Source: a bacterium (lineage in GTDB: Bacteria; Krumholzibacteriota; Krumholzibacteriia; JACNKJ01). From it: a stretch of 64,000 nt of DNA. Numbering within the stretch: the stretch's first letter is position 1; each line of letters starts with the position of its first letter. The position numbers were made by a program, and so were the translations under genes. The notes under the pieces are model-generated. The model was not told where the DNA came from and searched no databases. It was given only the letters and a program-made list of their open reading frames with translations. Below, one piece after another: positions 8,832 through 17,958 of this stretch. The stretch spans positions 62,001 through 126,000 of the forward strand of contig JAAEPZ010001044.1 of the NCBI GenBank assembly GCA_024231955.1, given 5' to 3'.

Positions 8832-10508
8832 ATGGCAAACCCAGATTGCAGGCGATTGGATTCATTCAGCGGTTCGGGTAGTCTTGGGAGCAAAGGGGTC
8901 CGGACGATTCTGTTCACGGTTATGGTGCTTCTCTTACTGAACACCGCCCGGGCAGAGGGATTGCCTAATGACTTCATGACACATACCGTCGATAAAAACG
9001 TCCGGGACTTTCCGGACAGGTATGATCTGTCCACACCCTTGAAATCGTACATCACCTTCAACTATCTCAGGATCAATGGCAGGGAGGGCCTGTTCCGCGG
9101 GGCCAGTTCGCACAGGATCAAGGGTTACCTGCCCCGTTCCGACTCCCCGGACATCGATATCGATCCGGAGTACGGGGGGGAGCTGCTGGATACGAACATC
9201 AGAGAGGTGATCACCTACAGGGATTCGGTCGCATGTGTAATCAGCGACTACGTCGAACCGTATTGTCTGATCAGATATCTGAGTCTGGAGGGCGGCAGCT
9301 GGGTCAATGCCGGGGAGGACCTGGGGAACGGTGTGGACGGATCCCGCGAGCGCTTCGCAGGCAAGGCCGATATGTTTCTGGGCTACGTGCGGAGAATCGA
9401 TGTGCTGAAAACCGTCTCCGGAGATACGCGATCGTTCTCCCGTTATCTGAGAGGGCATGGTCAACGGCCCAAGCGCTACATCCTGGATCAACTGGCCGAC
9501 CATCTCGTGGTGATCTACGGTGAGGTGCACAGGCGGGCCATCTCCTGGAAATTGTGTGAGGAGGTCATCAAGGACTCCGACTTCCATTCCACCGTCGGTA
9601 CCGTTTTCCTGGAGATATCGGCCCATAAGCAGAGCACGCTCGATCGCTTTTTCGCCGGCTCGACACTCGAGCCGGAATTGATTCTGGACGTATTCCGCGA
9701 GATTCAGGTGAACGGTTGGTTCGACAGGGGGATGTATGAGTTCATCCTGGAGCTGTGGCGGCTCAATCACGACCTTGCCCCTCAGGATAAAATCAGAGTC
9801 GTTGCCGTCGATATCCCCAGACCCTTCGGCGAACTGAGGAGCAGCGCAGAATACGCCGACCATTTCGAACGGGTGGGGGACAGGAATGCCCACATGGCCG
9901 GGATCATCAAGGGGACGATCGAATCGTCGCCCCGCGATCGCAACAACCTGTTCATTGTCGGCCTCGGGCACGCCTATAAATCGGAAGCGCCTGGATTCGG
10001 CTCCGGCGATCCACGGGAGGAGCCCGGACAAACCGCAGGGGCGTTGCTCAGCAGGGAGTTCCCCAATGACGCCGTCTTTTCGCTGTTCACCCATATTCCC
10101 ATCATCGGCAATGATGGCGTCATCCATGGTCGTCTGAGGGGCGGCCTGTATGACGACATCTTCTCCAGGTCGGGCAACAGACCGGTCGCCTTCGATCTCA
10201 AGGGCAGTCCCTTTGGCGCCGAGCCTTTTGATGCGCTGTTTGAGTCGAATTACCACGCCGATACGGGAAGCTATGAGGACAACTTCGACGGCTACATTTT
10301 TCTGGGGCCGCTGGTGCAGGAGCCCGGCGAATATATCCTCTACGAGCTCTATACCGACCGCTTCGTTCAAGAGATGGTGAGACGCTCGGAGATCTCGGAA
10401 TCCAGGGTCGAGGACTGGTTCGGGATCGATGAGGTCAGCACAGAGGCAATAATCGATAATTTGCGGAGAGAGAATGAGGGGATGAAGCCCTGGAGCAACA
10501 TCGACTGA
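8832..10508 (+). CDS. Exported EreA/ChaN-like protein, function unknown
   Basis: 558 aa. Residues about 24-41 are a hydrophobic export signal (long n-region, ending near ARAEG). The core (about 215-440) has the motif order of the EreA/ChaN/TraB (Tiki-like) fold: 'LVVIYGEVHRR' (first Glu-x-His), 'GTVFLEIS', 'IRVVAVDIPRP', and 'NLFIVGLGHAYK' (final Gly-His). These families hold a metal- or heme-binding or hydrolase site built from E-x-H and H residues. AGGAGA lies 5 nt before the ATG. It is a single gene with no partner of known function. Calling it an erythromycin-esterase would go too far: conservation is at motif level only. Confidence 0.5.
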   Translation: MANPDCRRLDSFSGSGSLGSKGVRTILFTVMVLLLLNTARAEGLPNDFMTHTVDKNVRDFPDRYDLSTPLKSYITFNYLRINGREGLFRGASSHRIKGYLPRSDSPDIDIDPEYGGELLDTNIREVITYRDSVACVISDYVEPYCLIRYLSLEGGSWVNAGEDLGNGVDGSRERFAGKADMFLGYVRRIDVLKTVSGDTRSFSRYLRGHGQRPKRYILDQLADHLVVIYGEVHRRAISWKLCEEVIKDSDFHSTVGTVFLEISAHKQSTLDRFFAGSTLEPELILDVFREIQVNGWFDRGMYEFILELWRLNHDLAPQDKIRVVAVDIPRPFGELRSSAEYADHFERVGDRNAHMAGIIKGTIESSPRDRNNLFIVGLGHAYKSEAPGFGSGDPREEPGQTAGALLSREFPNDAVFSLFTHIPIIGNDGVIHGRLRGGLYDDIFSRSGNRPVAFDLKGSPFGAEPFDALFESNYHADTGSYEDNFDGYIFLGPLVQEPGEYILYELYTDRFVQEMVRRSEISESRVEDWFGIDEVSTEAIIDNLRRENEGMKPWSNID

Positions 10509-10605
10509 GCTTACCTTGAGCGGATGGTGCAGCCGGCGAGGGGGATCAATTGTAGTCGGACAGTCGGGCAGTCGCGCACACAGAGATCGAAGTTTCGCGC
10601 AGTAT

Positions 10606-10641
10606 TGTCCCTGCACCGCAGGAGAAGCATGTGCAGGGACA
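10606..10641 (+). repeat. 11-bp perfect inverted repeat, possible terminator
   Basis: TGTCCCTGCAC (10606-10616) pairs perfectly with GTGCAGGGACA (10631-10641) around a 14-nt loop, 98 nt after the preceding stop codon. It is followed by GGGGTTTCG, a poor T-tract, so intrinsic termination is only possible. Confidence 0.4.
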
Positions 10642-10813
10642 GGGGTTTCGTCATCTTGGCGGTCCCTGGTTTTGGGATGGGGAGATTCATTGACGATGTA
10701 AGAGTTCTAATTCACCTGAGTATAAAGGCGTGGTATGAATAAGCAAAGCTGCGTAATATAAATAATGCCTTAGGGCGGTCATCTAGGGGGCTGCCATGTA
10801 ACCTGTAAAATCG

Positions 10814-10842
10814 TTGATTCCGCATCTCGGGTCACTTATAAT
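10814..10842 (+). promoter_or_regulatory. Sigma70-type promoter of lipase-like gene
   Basis: TTGATT (10814-10819), 17-nt spacer, TATAAT (10837-10842). Transcription would start near 10849, giving a leader of about 20 nt that carries AAGGAGG (10857-10863) before ATG 10870. Confidence 0.65.
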
Positions 10843-10869
10843 TCGCGTCATCTCTTAAGGAGGGTGCAA

Positions 10870-13800
10870 ATGATACGCGAGAACGCTCGGATGTCAGTTT
10901 TGTTTATGCTCTGTTTGATCCTTGTTCCCACGATCTGCAGTTCTGCGCCCACGGAGATTGAGCGGGACCAACTGCAGCCGGACCCCAGTGCGATGACAGT
11001 CGATATATCCATTCGACACCGAGTGGAGGTGCTCGCTTTGCCGGAGGATGATGGTGCAGTGCTGAGCTACTTTCCCAGCCTTGAGCTGGTGAAAACGGGG
11101 GAACCTGTTCTCATCAGCCTGGGCGATGGAGGTTTGGCTCTGTTGAACAGCCTCAATGTTCAACTGAGAATACTCGAGCGGATTGATTTGACCTCCTTTG
11201 CGCGAGACGCCCGCAGTCGCCTGTTGGCGGCAAAAACGATGATTGGCGACGAACAGACGGAGATCCAGGTCAAGCATGAGGAGGGCAATCACTTCAGCGG
11301 AACGCTGACTGTTCCACCCGGCCAAGATCATGGCCCCCGCGTAATCGCTTGTCTTGGCGATGAGATCTTTGCGAATGGTGAAGTAGTAAAGGATCTGGCC
11401 GTCGAAGTGTCGGGACAGTGGGGACGGGAGGACGTTCTGATCGTCAGTAACGATTTCTCCACTTTCCTGGTGGCGGGCGCCGCCGGTCAAGTGGAGGTGG
11501 GCATTCAGCGTATCCCCATAACCTTTCCCGCTGATCCGATATACATCGTGATCGCCGGCGATGCGACCGTGGATGACGTCGTCGTTCACCTCTTTACTTC
11601 CGATCGAAATGATGATTGGTGTTCGGATGACGCAAGCATCTGGTGGGCAGGCAACTCCTCGTCTTCATCGAATCCCTACTGCATGCCGTTTACGATGAGT
11701 GTCACCGTTTGGGAAACCGAGGGGTATGGCGAGTGGACGCATGTCGAGGTCTACGAAGATGATCCCGTGAACAACGATGAGATCTGGGATGACTATATCC
11801 AGTGTACGGTTGCAGCCTGGGGCGGTTGGTACGGCCAACGTCAGTTCTCTTTCAGAGAGGGGATTGTGGGGGACCATGAATCCGATTGCGTCTGGGAGAT
11901 TGTCGCTCATTGTTGGTGCGGCTGGATCTGCGATGCCTACTCCACTTTGTACCTGGAGGATTGCAGAGCCCCTTCCCGTCCCACCCTGACTACGCCCGTC
12001 TCCAATGCGTGCACTAGTGATCATACGCCGACATTATCCTGCACCGCCGAGAGTGATACGGATTCGGATTGGGATGTCGACTATGATTTCGAGGTCCAGG
12101 GCGAGGGTATCGAAAGTTCGACCAGCCCCTCGGAGGTCTTTTCATATCTCGATGATGGGACGCACTACTGGCGTGCGAGAAGCAAGGATGACTGCGGAAA
12201 TTACTCGAGCTGGACATCCTGGCGTACTCTGTATATCGATTCCACGGATCCCAATATCTCTGATCTGTACTGGGGCGATTCGTACAACTGCTCGGCATCG
12301 GAAGAATCGTACTACTACAACTGCGAAACCGCCTACCTTGTCGTCCGGGGCTCCAATTTCGCGGATTGCCCATCCACGATCACAGCCACGGTCACGGAAT
12401 CTCTGTTCAGGGAGGGGTCGGAAAGATATTCGGTGCCCATGCAGCGGCAGGGTTCGACCTGTTACCTGGGAACCTGGAATCCGATTTGGGAGGATGACTG
12501 GTTCGGCAATCCCGAGTTCAAGTTCTCAGTGACGATAACCGACAACTGCGGCAACGACGACAGCGATACGAGCCCCACCGTGGAGTTGGTGGACAATCAG
12601 GCTCCCTCCGGACCAAATCTCAATTCACCCGGTAATGGAGCGGATGTCTGTACCGGCAACGTCACTTTTTCCTGGAGCAGCGGATCCGATAACTGCTCCG
12701 GGCTTCATGAGAATCCCTACAAACTGAAGATCTCCCGCAATTCCAATCTCAGCAACTCCACGACGGTTTGCGGCTGGACCGACGACCGCAACTGCTCCCG
12801 CAACTTTGATGAGGATGACTCCGGTCGCTGGTATTGGGGGGTTGAGATACGGGATGCCGCCGGCAATTCCACGATCAATGGCACCAGGTATTTCGACGTC
12901 ATTACACCGGCGTCCGTCAACGATGCGCGTTGGAGCCTGGCGAATGATTGCAATGGGTCGGAGGCAGCCTCTGCATCGGATTGCCAAACTTTGTACCTGA
13001 TCGTCCGTGGTGCGGGATTCGCTGAATGCCCAAGTCAGATCTCGGCGCACATCTGGGAGGATGATCTCCCGGGAGCTCGCTATGGGGCGGTTCTGACTCG
13101 CCAGAATGATACCTGTTATCTCGGCAGTTGGGAACCGGTCTGGGAGGACGATGAGGTCTTTGATCCGGAGTATCAATTCAGTGTCGAATTCCAGGATGAT
13201 TGCGATAATGACCTCAGCGAAAGAAGTGAGCCGATTGGCATGGAGGACGGTGAAATTCCGAGCGAAGCGGCGGAACTCGTCGGTCCGGCTGCGGGGACGA
13301 CTGTTTGTATCGGTGACGTGGACTTCTCCTGGATGGGTGGCGCAGATGCCTGTTCCGGTCTGCATGATCAGCCGTACAAACTGGTCCGTTCTCGATTCTC
13401 CAACCTGGCAAATCCGCAAACACTCTGCGGCTGGACCGGCTCGACCAGTTGCCAGGAGGATTTCGGCGACGATGATACGGGTAGCTGGTACTGGAGTGTC
13501 ATTGTGCGGGATCGTGAAGGCAATGAAAGGACAGCAGTCCCCCGCCAGTTGATTGTCGGTGAGGGGACCTCGATAGAATCTGCGTATTGGACACTAACCA
13601 GCGATTGCGATGCTTCTCAAGTCACCGATCTCGACGACTGTACGCCTGTGTATCTGGTGGTGAAGGGAACCGGATTCCTGAACGCTCCCGACCAGATCAG
13701 TGCGGACATCAACGAAGTCGATCCCATCGGCGCACGGTCGACGACCGTACTTCAACGCATCGATGATGGATGCTATATCGGGCAATGGGCAACCGAGTGG

Positions 13801-16428
13801 ATTGAGGACTGGTGGTTTGATCCTGAGTACAAGTTCACGGTCGAGTTCTCCGACAACTGTGGCGAATCCCACGAAAAGGAGAGCGAGCTCCTGCGCCTGG
13901 AGGATCACTACGGACCGTCCCCCGTGAGTTTGATTCAGCCGAGTCATGGCGAGGACGTTGAGTCCGGGCACATCTACTTCTCTTGGGGAGATAGTGAAGA
14001 CGGCTGTGCGGGCATGGGCGAAAGACCCTATCGTCTCGTCGCATCCCGCCACTCGAATTTCCAGAATATCGTTTTGGATTCCGGATGGCTGACCCAGGCG
14101 CACTACTCGACATTCATCAGCCCATTGGATTTCGGCAACTGGTATTGGCGAGTCTACTCTCGCGATACGAAGGGGAATACCACTCTGTCCGATTCAAGTA
14201 TGTTTTCCATCGATGCGGCCCAATCGGTGGCCGGGAGAATACCCTACCCAATTCTGTTTGTGCACGGCATTGCGGGGTCATATCTCGATTGGTACATGGG
14301 ACGTGATGATCATTATCACGACAGTGTACTGAGCATATTGGAGGATGATCTTGAATTGGACTACGGCCAGATACTGCATATTACCTGCGACTACAATCCC
14401 AATCACAGCCAACTCTATGATCCCAAAGGGACGGATGTGCGGTTGTTTGGCGGCGGCACGTTGACGACGGGCGATTACTATCTCGTCAACTTCGATGTAG
14501 ACAGGGATGGACCGGGCGGTGGGCGCTCGGGGACACCCAATGACAGCAAGTGCTATCTGATGGAGTCGATACTGTTCTCCGAAAATAACCTTTTCGTGAG
14601 CAGCGCCCAGATATTCAAGGTCGATGACGTCGTTCACATCGGTTCAGAATATATGATTGTCGAGGAGGTCAATCTCTTCACTATCGATGTCAGTCGCGGT
14701 CAATTCGGATCAACTCATGAGGTGTATCACGGTTTGGGATCCCAGATCTACATCGTATCCAATCAAAGCAATCAGGCAGGAATCGTTAAGCAGGCTTACG
14801 GATTGAGTCAGGCCATCGATGCGGTGACCACCGCCAATGGTGTCGAAAAAGTCGTTTTGGTCGGACACAGTATGGGGGGGATAGTATCCCGCTACTGCGC
14901 GGAGCGTGAGGCCGTGGGCAAGGTCGCCAAAGTGCTGACGGTGGATTCCCCCAACCTGGGATCGGTCAAGGGGGAGTTCCCGGATGGAATTGATGAGGTG
15001 CTGGAGTACGGCCTTGAGATAGATGTCCGTTCCGAGGCAGCACGGGATCTGGCCTACCATTACAGCATAGAATACTGCACCAGCCCCCCCTCACCGGGAT
15101 ATCCGAACAGTTCTGATGACGGTGTCTTCTTGTGGAGCGGTTCCGAGAATCATCCCGACCTGATGGATAATCTTTTCCACAACAGGGATGTCGATGCGAA
15201 CGGATCAATCGGTGATCAAATCAACGGGTTGAACGTTCTCCCGATGCAAGCCGGCGCTGACTACGAGTTTGCCCAGATTGTCGGGCAAGCGGGCATGCCA
15301 TGGGGGTTGGGTCCCTGCGGGTCCATGGATGGAATGATCCAGACGGATCGGCAATGGATCCACATCCCTGCGGAGTACCGTGTCCGCAATGTGCAGGATG
15401 TGTTGCATCACTGGGTTTTGATCGACATGCTGCCCACCTCCGACAATGCGATTCTTGGTGTCCAGGATGCGCTGATGTGGGGGCTGGACGAACCGGAAAA
15501 CTCACTCTTTGCCTACGAGTTGTATGAGGATCGTGAGTACATCGCCCTGGTGACACCCGATGCGGGCGAAGCGACGGATACCGATTGGTTCCTGGCGACT
15601 CACAGCTGGCCGATCACCGTGTTCCTCGATGATCTACCTCAGAATGAGGGTGTGTTCCATTGGGTGAATTCCGCTGGCGAGCATCAGACCACACCTATCG
15701 TATCCACCAGGAATGATCCCAATCGCAATGAATGGAGCTTAACGATTGGTGAAGAGGGTGAACCCGGAGATGAGATCCGCTTTGCGATTGAGCTTCCCGA
15801 GTATCAGGACTCCTGGAAGACCCCTTACCGTATCTGGTGGAGTGCCGACGATGTTCCGGTCATGTTGTCCGACTTCGATCTCACCTATTTAAGCGGGGTC
15901 GTGAAGCTGGACTGGTTATACCGGGACAGTGACGCGCCCGCGCTTCAGAGGTTGATCGGCAGAATGAACGATCATGAATGGGAGGTTCCGATCAGCTCTC
16001 TCGGTAATGGACATTTCGAGTCGATTGATCGCTCAGCCGTGATTCGGGACGGTGGAGAAATCGCCTACAATCTCTATGGTCGCATAGATGCAGCTGATAC
16101 CGATTGGATCCACTTCAGGTACTCGACGGTGATCATACCCGCCGTACCTCAAGTAACCCGATTGTCAGGTGTCTATCCCAATCCGTTCAACCCTCAAACC
16201 CGGATTGAATTTTCACTCGCGGAGCCATGTGAGGTTCAGCTGTTTGTGAGGGATGTCGCGGGCAGGCTGGTGCGTGTGCTTCTCCGTGAGCCCCGGGACT
16301 CAGGCGTTCACAGTGTCGTCTGGGACGGCAAAACCGATGATGGCGCAAGATCAGCATCCGGTGTCTACTTTGTGGAGCTGCGTGTACCGAGTTCTACAGA
16401 TGCGATCAAGGTGATCCTGCTGCAATGA
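10870..16428 (+). CDS. Giant exported alpha/beta-hydrolase (lipase-like) with Ig-like repeats and sorting domain
   Basis: 1852 aa. A signal peptide (to about residue 27) leads to a Cys-rich region and four tandem units of about 220 residues (roughly 380-1120). The repeating phrases are 'LVVRGxxFxxCPSQI', 'CYLGxWxPxWEDD', 'FSVxxxDxCGN', 'FSWxxGxDxCSGLHExPYKL' and 'WYWxVxxRD', i.e. paired Ig/FN3-like modules. An alpha/beta-hydrolase follows: 'ILFVHGIAGSYLDW' near 1130 and the nucleophile elbow GHSMGG near 1330, as in PGAP1/triacylglycerol lipases. The C-terminus (about 1765-1852) is the NPFNP ... DGARSASGVYF sorting domain. ATG 10870 has AAGGAGG 6 nt upstream; GTG 10864 overlaps it and is rejected. 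Probably a surface-displayed lipase or esterase; the substrate is unknown. Confidence 0.85.
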   Translation: MIRENARMSVLFMLCLILVPTICSSAPTEIERDQLQPDPSAMTVDISIRHRVEVLALPEDDGAVLSYFPSLELVKTGEPVLISLGDGGLALLNSLNVQLRILERIDLTSFARDARSRLLAAKTMIGDEQTEIQVKHEEGNHFSGTLTVPPGQDHGPRVIACLGDEIFANGEVVKDLAVEVSGQWGREDVLIVSNDFSTFLVAGAAGQVEVGIQRIPITFPADPIYIVIAGDATVDDVVVHLFTSDRNDDWCSDDASIWWAGNSSSSSNPYCMPFTMSVTVWETEGYGEWTHVEVYEDDPVNNDEIWDDYIQCTVAAWGGWYGQRQFSFREGIVGDHESDCVWEIVAHCWCGWICDAYSTLYLEDCRAPSRPTLTTPVSNACTSDHTPTLSCTAESDTDSDWDVDYDFEVQGEGIESSTSPSEVFSYLDDGTHYWRARSKDDCGNYSSWTSWRTLYIDSTDPNISDLYWGDSYNCSASEESYYYNCETAYLVVRGSNFADCPSTITATVTESLFREGSERYSVPMQRQGSTCYLGTWNPIWEDDWFGNPEFKFSVTITDNCGNDDSDTSPTVELVDNQAPSGPNLNSPGNGADVCTGNVTFSWSSGSDNCSGLHENPYKLKISRNSNLSNSTTVCGWTDDRNCSRNFDEDDSGRWYWGVEIRDAAGNSTINGTRYFDVITPASVNDARWSLANDCNGSEAASASDCQTLYLIVRGAGFAECPSQISAHIWEDDLPGARYGAVLTRQNDTCYLGSWEPVWEDDEVFDPEYQFSVEFQDDCDNDLSERSEPIGMEDGEIPSEAAELVGPAAGTTVCIGDVDFSWMGGADACSGLHDQPYKLVRSRFSNLANPQTLCGWTGSTSCQEDFGDDDTGSWYWSVIVRDREGNERTAVPRQLIVGEGTSIESAYWTLTSDCDASQVTDLDDCTPVYLVVKGTGFLNAPDQISADINEVDPIGARSTTVLQRIDDGCYIGQWATEWIEDWWFDPEYKFTVEFSDNCGESHEKESELLRLEDHYGPSPVSLIQPSHGEDVESGHIYFSWGDSEDGCAGMGERPYRLVASRHSNFQNIVLDSGWLTQAHYSTFISPLDFGNWYWRVYSRDTKGNTTLSDSSMFSIDAAQSVAGRIPYPILFVHGIAGSYLDWYMGRDDHYHDSVLSILEDDLELDYGQILHITCDYNPNHSQLYDPKGTDVRLFGGGTLTTGDYYLVNFDVDRDGPGGGRSGTPNDSKCYLMESILFSENNLFVSSAQIFKVDDVVHIGSEYMIVEEVNLFTIDVSRGQFGSTHEVYHGLGSQIYIVSNQSNQAGIVKQAYGLSQAIDAVTTANGVEKVVLVGHSMGGIVSRYCAEREAVGKVAKVLTVDSPNLGSVKGEFPDGIDEVLEYGLEIDVRSEAARDLAYHYSIEYCTSPPSPGYPNSSDDGVFLWSGSENHPDLMDNLFHNRDVDANGSIGDQINGLNVLPMQAGADYEFAQIVGQAGMPWGLGPCGSMDGMIQTDRQWIHIPAEYRVRNVQDVLHHWVLIDMLPTSDNAILGVQDALMWGLDEPENSLFAYELYEDREYIALVTPDAGEATDTDWFLATHSWPITVFLDDLPQNEGVFHWVNSAGEHQTTPIVSTRNDPNRNEWSLTIGEEGEPGDEIRFAIELPEYQDSWKTPYRIWWSADDVPVMLSDFDLTYLSGVVKLDWLYRDSDAPALQRLIGRMNDHEWEVPISSLGNGHFESIDRSAVIRDGGEIAYNLYGRIDAADTDWIHFRYSTVIIPAVPQVTRLSGVYPNPFNPQTRIEFSLAEPCEVQLFVRDVAGRLVRVLLREPRDSGVHSVVWDGKTDDGARSASGVYFVELRVPSSTDAIKVILLQ

Positions 16429-16476
16429 GTTCCACTGTGATGTGGAGGATGTTTGTTGGTCATCGGGGTTAAAAAA

Positions 16477-16500
16477 AGCCCCCGCCGGATGGCGGGGGCT
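16477..16500 (-). terminator. Strong terminator of oxoacid oxidoreductase operon
   Basis: AGCCCCCGCC (16477-16486), GGAT loop, GGCGGGGGCT (16491-16500). On the minus strand it is followed by TTTTTTT (the A7 at 16471-16477). It lies between convergent genes and may also act weakly on the lipase-like transcript. Confidence 0.85.
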
Positions 16501-16522
16501 TCAATTCGCCGTCTATTCGCCT

Positions 16523-17947
16523 CTAGCGGCTCATGACGTAATCCACGCCGGCCGCCAGCGCCTTTTTGTTGGCGTCGACCATGGTCTTCCGCTTCAGGGC
16601 CAGCGGCAGAGTCTGGTCGATGGCCGCGGGCGCCATGATCCCGGTCTGCGCGATGTAGGCACCGACCATGACCGTGTTGGCCATCCTGGTATTGCCCAGG
16701 TCCTCGGCGATCTGGGTCGCCGGCACCGGCAGCACCTCGATGTCCTTACGCGTCGGCTCGATATCGATGATCGTCGAGTCGTACATGAGCAGGCCGCCCG
16801 GCTTGACCTCGGCTTCGAATTTCTCGAGACTCGGCCGGTTGAAGGCCATCAGCACGTCGGGATTGGTCACCGTCGGACTGCCGATGGGCTTGTTGCTCAG
16901 GTTGACGAAACAGTAGGCCGTACCGCCACGCATCTCGGGACCGTACGAAGGGATCCAACTGGTCTCCAGCGCCTGCTCCATCCCGGCGTTGGCCAGCATG
17001 GCGCCCGCCGAGAGGATACCCTGTCCACCGAAACCGGCCAGCTTGATCGAAGGATTATGGTAGCTCCCCTTCTTCAACTCGGACGGGAAGATGGTGGGCT
17101 CGGGCATGGTCAGGTCCAGCTCCTGCTTGATCGCTTCATCCGTCATCGTCCTGGTCTCGCGGAACCAGCCCTCGCGCTCTTCGCGGACATCCTTCACCAC
17201 ACCAAGGGGGAAGGTGGGGAGCATCATCTCCTCCATCCACTTGTACTGCTCCTTCGGGTCGACTTTCCAACCGGAGTTGCAGGCGCTGAGCATCTCGACC
17301 ATCGAGAAGCCGAGGCCATCGATCTGACATTGCAGAGCCTTGCGGATGGCTTTGCGCGTCTTGGCGATGCTCGCGTTGCTCATGACCGCCGTCCGCTCCA
17401 GGTAGGTCGGGCCATCCAGGCTTGAGAGCAGCTCGACCACTTTCATGGGCGGGCCCTCATTCTGGATATCGCGACCGTATGGGGTGGTGGAGGTCTTCAT
17501 GCCGGGCAGGGTTGTCGGAGCCAACTGGCCGCCGGTCATCCCGTAGATGGCGTTGTTGACGAAGAACACGGTGATGTGCTCGCCGCGGTTGGCCGCCTGC
17601 AGGATGTTGTTGCCGCCGATGGCCGCCAGATCTCCGTCGCCCTGATAGCTGATGACGATGGAGTTCGGGTTGGCGCGCTTGATCCCCGTCGCCACGGCCG
17701 GTGCGCGACCATGGGCCACCTGGATGTTGCCCGTGTTGAAGTAGTAGTAAACGAAGACCGAGCAGCCTACGGGGCTCACCATGATGGTGCGGTCGCCGAT
17801 GCCGAAATCCTCGATAGCCTCGGCGATCAACTTGTGGATGATGCCGTGGCCGCAACCGGGACAGTAGTGGGTGTTCTCCTTGTCGCCGGGCTTCCTGTAG
17901 AAGGAATCGTAGAAACCCTTGGGTTTCTGCAGAATGAGTTTAGCCAT
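16523..17947 (-). CDS. 2-oxoacid:acceptor oxidoreductase, fused beta (TPP) and gamma subunit
   Basis: 474 aa. Residues 1-265 are the TPP-binding beta subunit: CPGCGHG near 29, 'QGDGDLAAIGGNN' near 100-112 (GDG...NN TPP motif), and 'NNAIYGMTGGQ'. Residues about 300-470 are the gamma domain: 'LAGFGGQGILSAG', 'PSYGPEMRGGTAYC', 'NTVMVGAYIAQTG'. Together with the alpha subunit and ferredoxin it oxidatively decarboxylates a 2-oxoacid to acyl-CoA, reducing ferredoxin. Subunit style (352-residue alpha, separate ferredoxin) fits VOR/KOR enzymes; branched-chain 2-oxoacids or 2-oxoglutarate are both possible substrates. Beta and gamma are usually separate proteins. GGAGG precedes ATG; the gap to alpha is 11 nt. 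Confidence 0.9.
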   Translation of the reverse strand: MAKLILQKPKGFYDSFYRKPGDKENTHYCPGCGHGIIHKLIAEAIEDFGIGDRTIMVSPVGCSVFVYYYFNTGNIQVAHGRAPAVATGIKRANPNSIVISYQGDGDLAAIGGNNILQAANRGEHITVFFVNNAIYGMTGGQLAPTTLPGMKTSTTPYGRDIQNEGPPMKVVELLSSLDGPTYLERTAVMSNASIAKTRKAIRKALQCQIDGLGFSMVEMLSACNSGWKVDPKEQYKWMEEMMLPTFPLGVVKDVREEREGWFRETRTMTDEAIKQELDLTMPEPTIFPSELKKGSYHNPSIKLAGFGGQGILSAGAMLANAGMEQALETSWIPSYGPEMRGGTAYCFVNLSNKPIGSPTVTNPDVLMAFNRPSLEKFEAEVKPGGLLMYDSTIIDIEPTRKDIEVLPVPATQIAEDLGNTRMANTVMVGAYIAQTGIMAPAAIDQTLPLALKRKTMVDANKKALAAGVDYVMSR

Positions 17948-17958
17948 GGGTTCCTCCC

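Larger units (their letters stand above)
10509..10869. other. Intergenic region with hairpin and promoter
   Basis: 361 nt between two rightward genes. It contains the inverted repeat at 10606-10641 and the promoter of the lipase-like gene, annotated separately. No coding frame with a ribosome-binding site was seen. Confidence 0.5.
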
